From: Pyrinomonadaceae bacterium
GTDB lineage: Bacteria > Acidobacteriota > Blastocatellia > Pyrinomonadales > Pyrinomonadaceae
Direction of reading: 5' to 3'
DNA: 5,065 nt
NCBI GenBank assembly: GCA_014379795.1
Contig: JACMLC010000022.1
Span: forward strand, 1-5,065
Under the pieces are notes generated by a model. That model saw nothing but the letters and a program-made list of their open reading frames with translations. It did not search any database and was not told where the DNA came from. Below are positions 4,296-5,065 of this stretch, in pieces. A program made the translations under genes and the position numbers. Numbering within the stretch: the first letter of the stretch is position 1; the number at the start of each line of letters is the position of its first letter.

Positions 4296-5065
4296 CTATA
4301 CTTTTACCTTCGGCAGTGCTGTAAACGGATGAGCTTTTTCGTAAGCGTGTGCGAGGCGCAGGAGCGTGGCTTCAGACCAGTGTGGGCCGACGAACTGCAA
4401 GCCTATCGGTAAGCCTGCTTCGGATAATCCGCAAGGGAGGGAGATGCCCGGAATGCCCGCCAGATTCGCCGTGCAGGTGTAGATGTCGTTGAGGTACATG
4501 GCGAGCGGGTCGTCCGTTTTGGCGCCTATCAGGAGAGCTGTGGGCGGCGTGGTCGGCGTGGCGATGGCATCACACTTTTCAAAAGCCTTCTGGAAATCCT
4601 GTTTGATGAGCGTGCGAACCTGTTGCGCTTTGCGATAATAAGCTTCGTAATAGCCGGACGAGAGCACGTAGGTGCCGAGCATGATGCGCCGCTTGACTTC
4701 CGCTCCGAATCCTTCGTCGCGCGTCTTGCGATACATCTCGCGCAAGGTCTTCGCTTCCTCCGCGCGAAAGCCGTAACGCACGCCGTCGTAGCGCGCGAGA
4801 TTTGAAGAAGCCTCGGCAGTCGCGATGATGTAGTAAACCGCGATGCAATATTTCGCGTGCGGCAGCTCTACATCAATAATCTCTGCGCCGAGTTCGCGGT
4901 AAGCTTCAATCGCACGCTCGACAGAGGCGCGCACTTCAGCATCAAGACCTTCTCCGAACAATTCGCGCGGGACGCCGATGCGCGCTCCCTTGATGCCGCT
5001 CTGTAATTCTCCGGCATAATCCGGCGTCGCAACGTGTGCGGTCGTCGCGTCATTCGCATCGCGTC
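4296..5065 (-). CDS. gatA: GatA, amidase subunit of Asp-tRNA(Asn)/Glu-tRNA(Gln) amidotransferase, C-terminal part
   Basis: GatA releases ammonia from glutamine, and the GatCAB complex uses it to convert misacylated Glu-tRNA(Gln) or Asp-tRNA(Asn) in the cytoplasm. The frame is open to the window edge; 255 residues of the roughly 480-residue protein are visible. Family-specific runs include GVPRELFGEGLD, the YYIIATAEASSNLARYDGVR segment, YVLSSGYYEAYYRKAQQVRT, DAIATPTTPPTA, NLAGIPGISLPCG and GLPIGLQFVGP. The Ser-cisSer-Lys catalytic triad lies in the N-terminal half, outside the window, so it cannot be checked. The TTG at 4961 is an internal Leu codon, not a start, because the conserved reading continues upstream of it. 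Its stop codon (4296-4298) directly abuts the DUF4276 stop (4293-4295), with no intergenic base. GC is high (58% in line 4681-4740). Confidence 0.95.
   Translation of the reverse strand, partial: RDANDATTAHVATPDYAGELQSGIKGARIGVPRELFGEGLDAEVRASVERAIEAYRELGAEIIDVELPHAKYCIAVYYIIATAEASSNLARYDGVRYGFRAEEAKTLREMYRKTRDEGFGAEVKRRIMLGTYVLSSGYYEAYYRKAQQVRTLIKQDFQKAFEKCDAIATPTTPPTALLIGAKTDDPLAMYLNDIYTCTANLAGIPGISLPCGLSEAGLPIGLQFVGPHWSEATLLRLAHAYEKAHPFTALPKVKV

Noticed and set aside
4868..5059. 63-codon minus-strand frame at the right edge
   Set aside because: It is out of frame with gatA, whose conserved reading runs through the same bases to the window edge.
1..5065. CRISPR array, tRNA, rRNA, insertion sequence or attachment site
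   Set aside because: No spaced short repeats, tRNA-like cloverleaf, rRNA stretch, transposase motif or flanking terminal repeats were seen, even around the low-GC cassette.

Overview
The window looks like part of a bacterial chromosome of moderately high GC. Hand counts of single 60-base lines give about 55-62% GC in the flanking genes. The style of the genes (secreted repeat protein, GatA, stand-alone binding lipoprotein) would fit Acidobacteriota or a similar environmental lineage, but no ribosomal or other phylogenetic marker is present, so this is only an impression.

Left part (about 1-2040, all minus strand): a secreted protein of exactly six 40-residue repeats, probably a closed six-bladed tectonin-like beta-propeller, lies downstream of an ABC-type solute-binding protein of the COG1840 (AfuA/FbpA-like) type. 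No permease or ATPase partner for the binding protein is visible. The 132-nt gap between the two genes carries an inverted repeat and a clear Shine-Dalgarno site.

Middle part (about 2100-4295, plus strand): a sigma70-like promoter leads into a small protein whose C-terminal half resembles the pre-toxin TG motif. Its last 11 bases overlap the start of an AAA/ABC-type ATPase (OLD/RecF-like, AAA_21 style). That ATPase is cut by a single in-frame TAA at 2779-2781. Reading continues in the same frame to 3672, so the full gene would have 413 codons with Walker A before the stop and LSDG, Walker B and H-switch after it. A DUF4276-family protein with Toprim-like acidic motifs follows, overlapping by 7 bp. 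The ATPase/DUF4276 pair is clearly AT-richer (about 38-45% GC in sampled lines) than its surroundings. It has the layout of two-gene anti-phage systems (ATPase sensor plus Toprim-like effector, as in PARIS or AbiL-type pairs), probably acquired horizontally and now perhaps disabled.

Right part (4296-5065, minus strand): the C-terminal 255 residues of GatA, the amidase subunit of the Asp-tRNA(Asn)/Glu-tRNA(Gln) amidotransferase, running off the window. Its stop codon directly abuts the DUF4276 stop codon. A terminator-like hairpin lies inside the end of the DUF4276 gene, where it would serve gatA.

The most interesting content is the putative defence cassette: a small TG-motif protein, a split ATPase and a DUF4276 protein.
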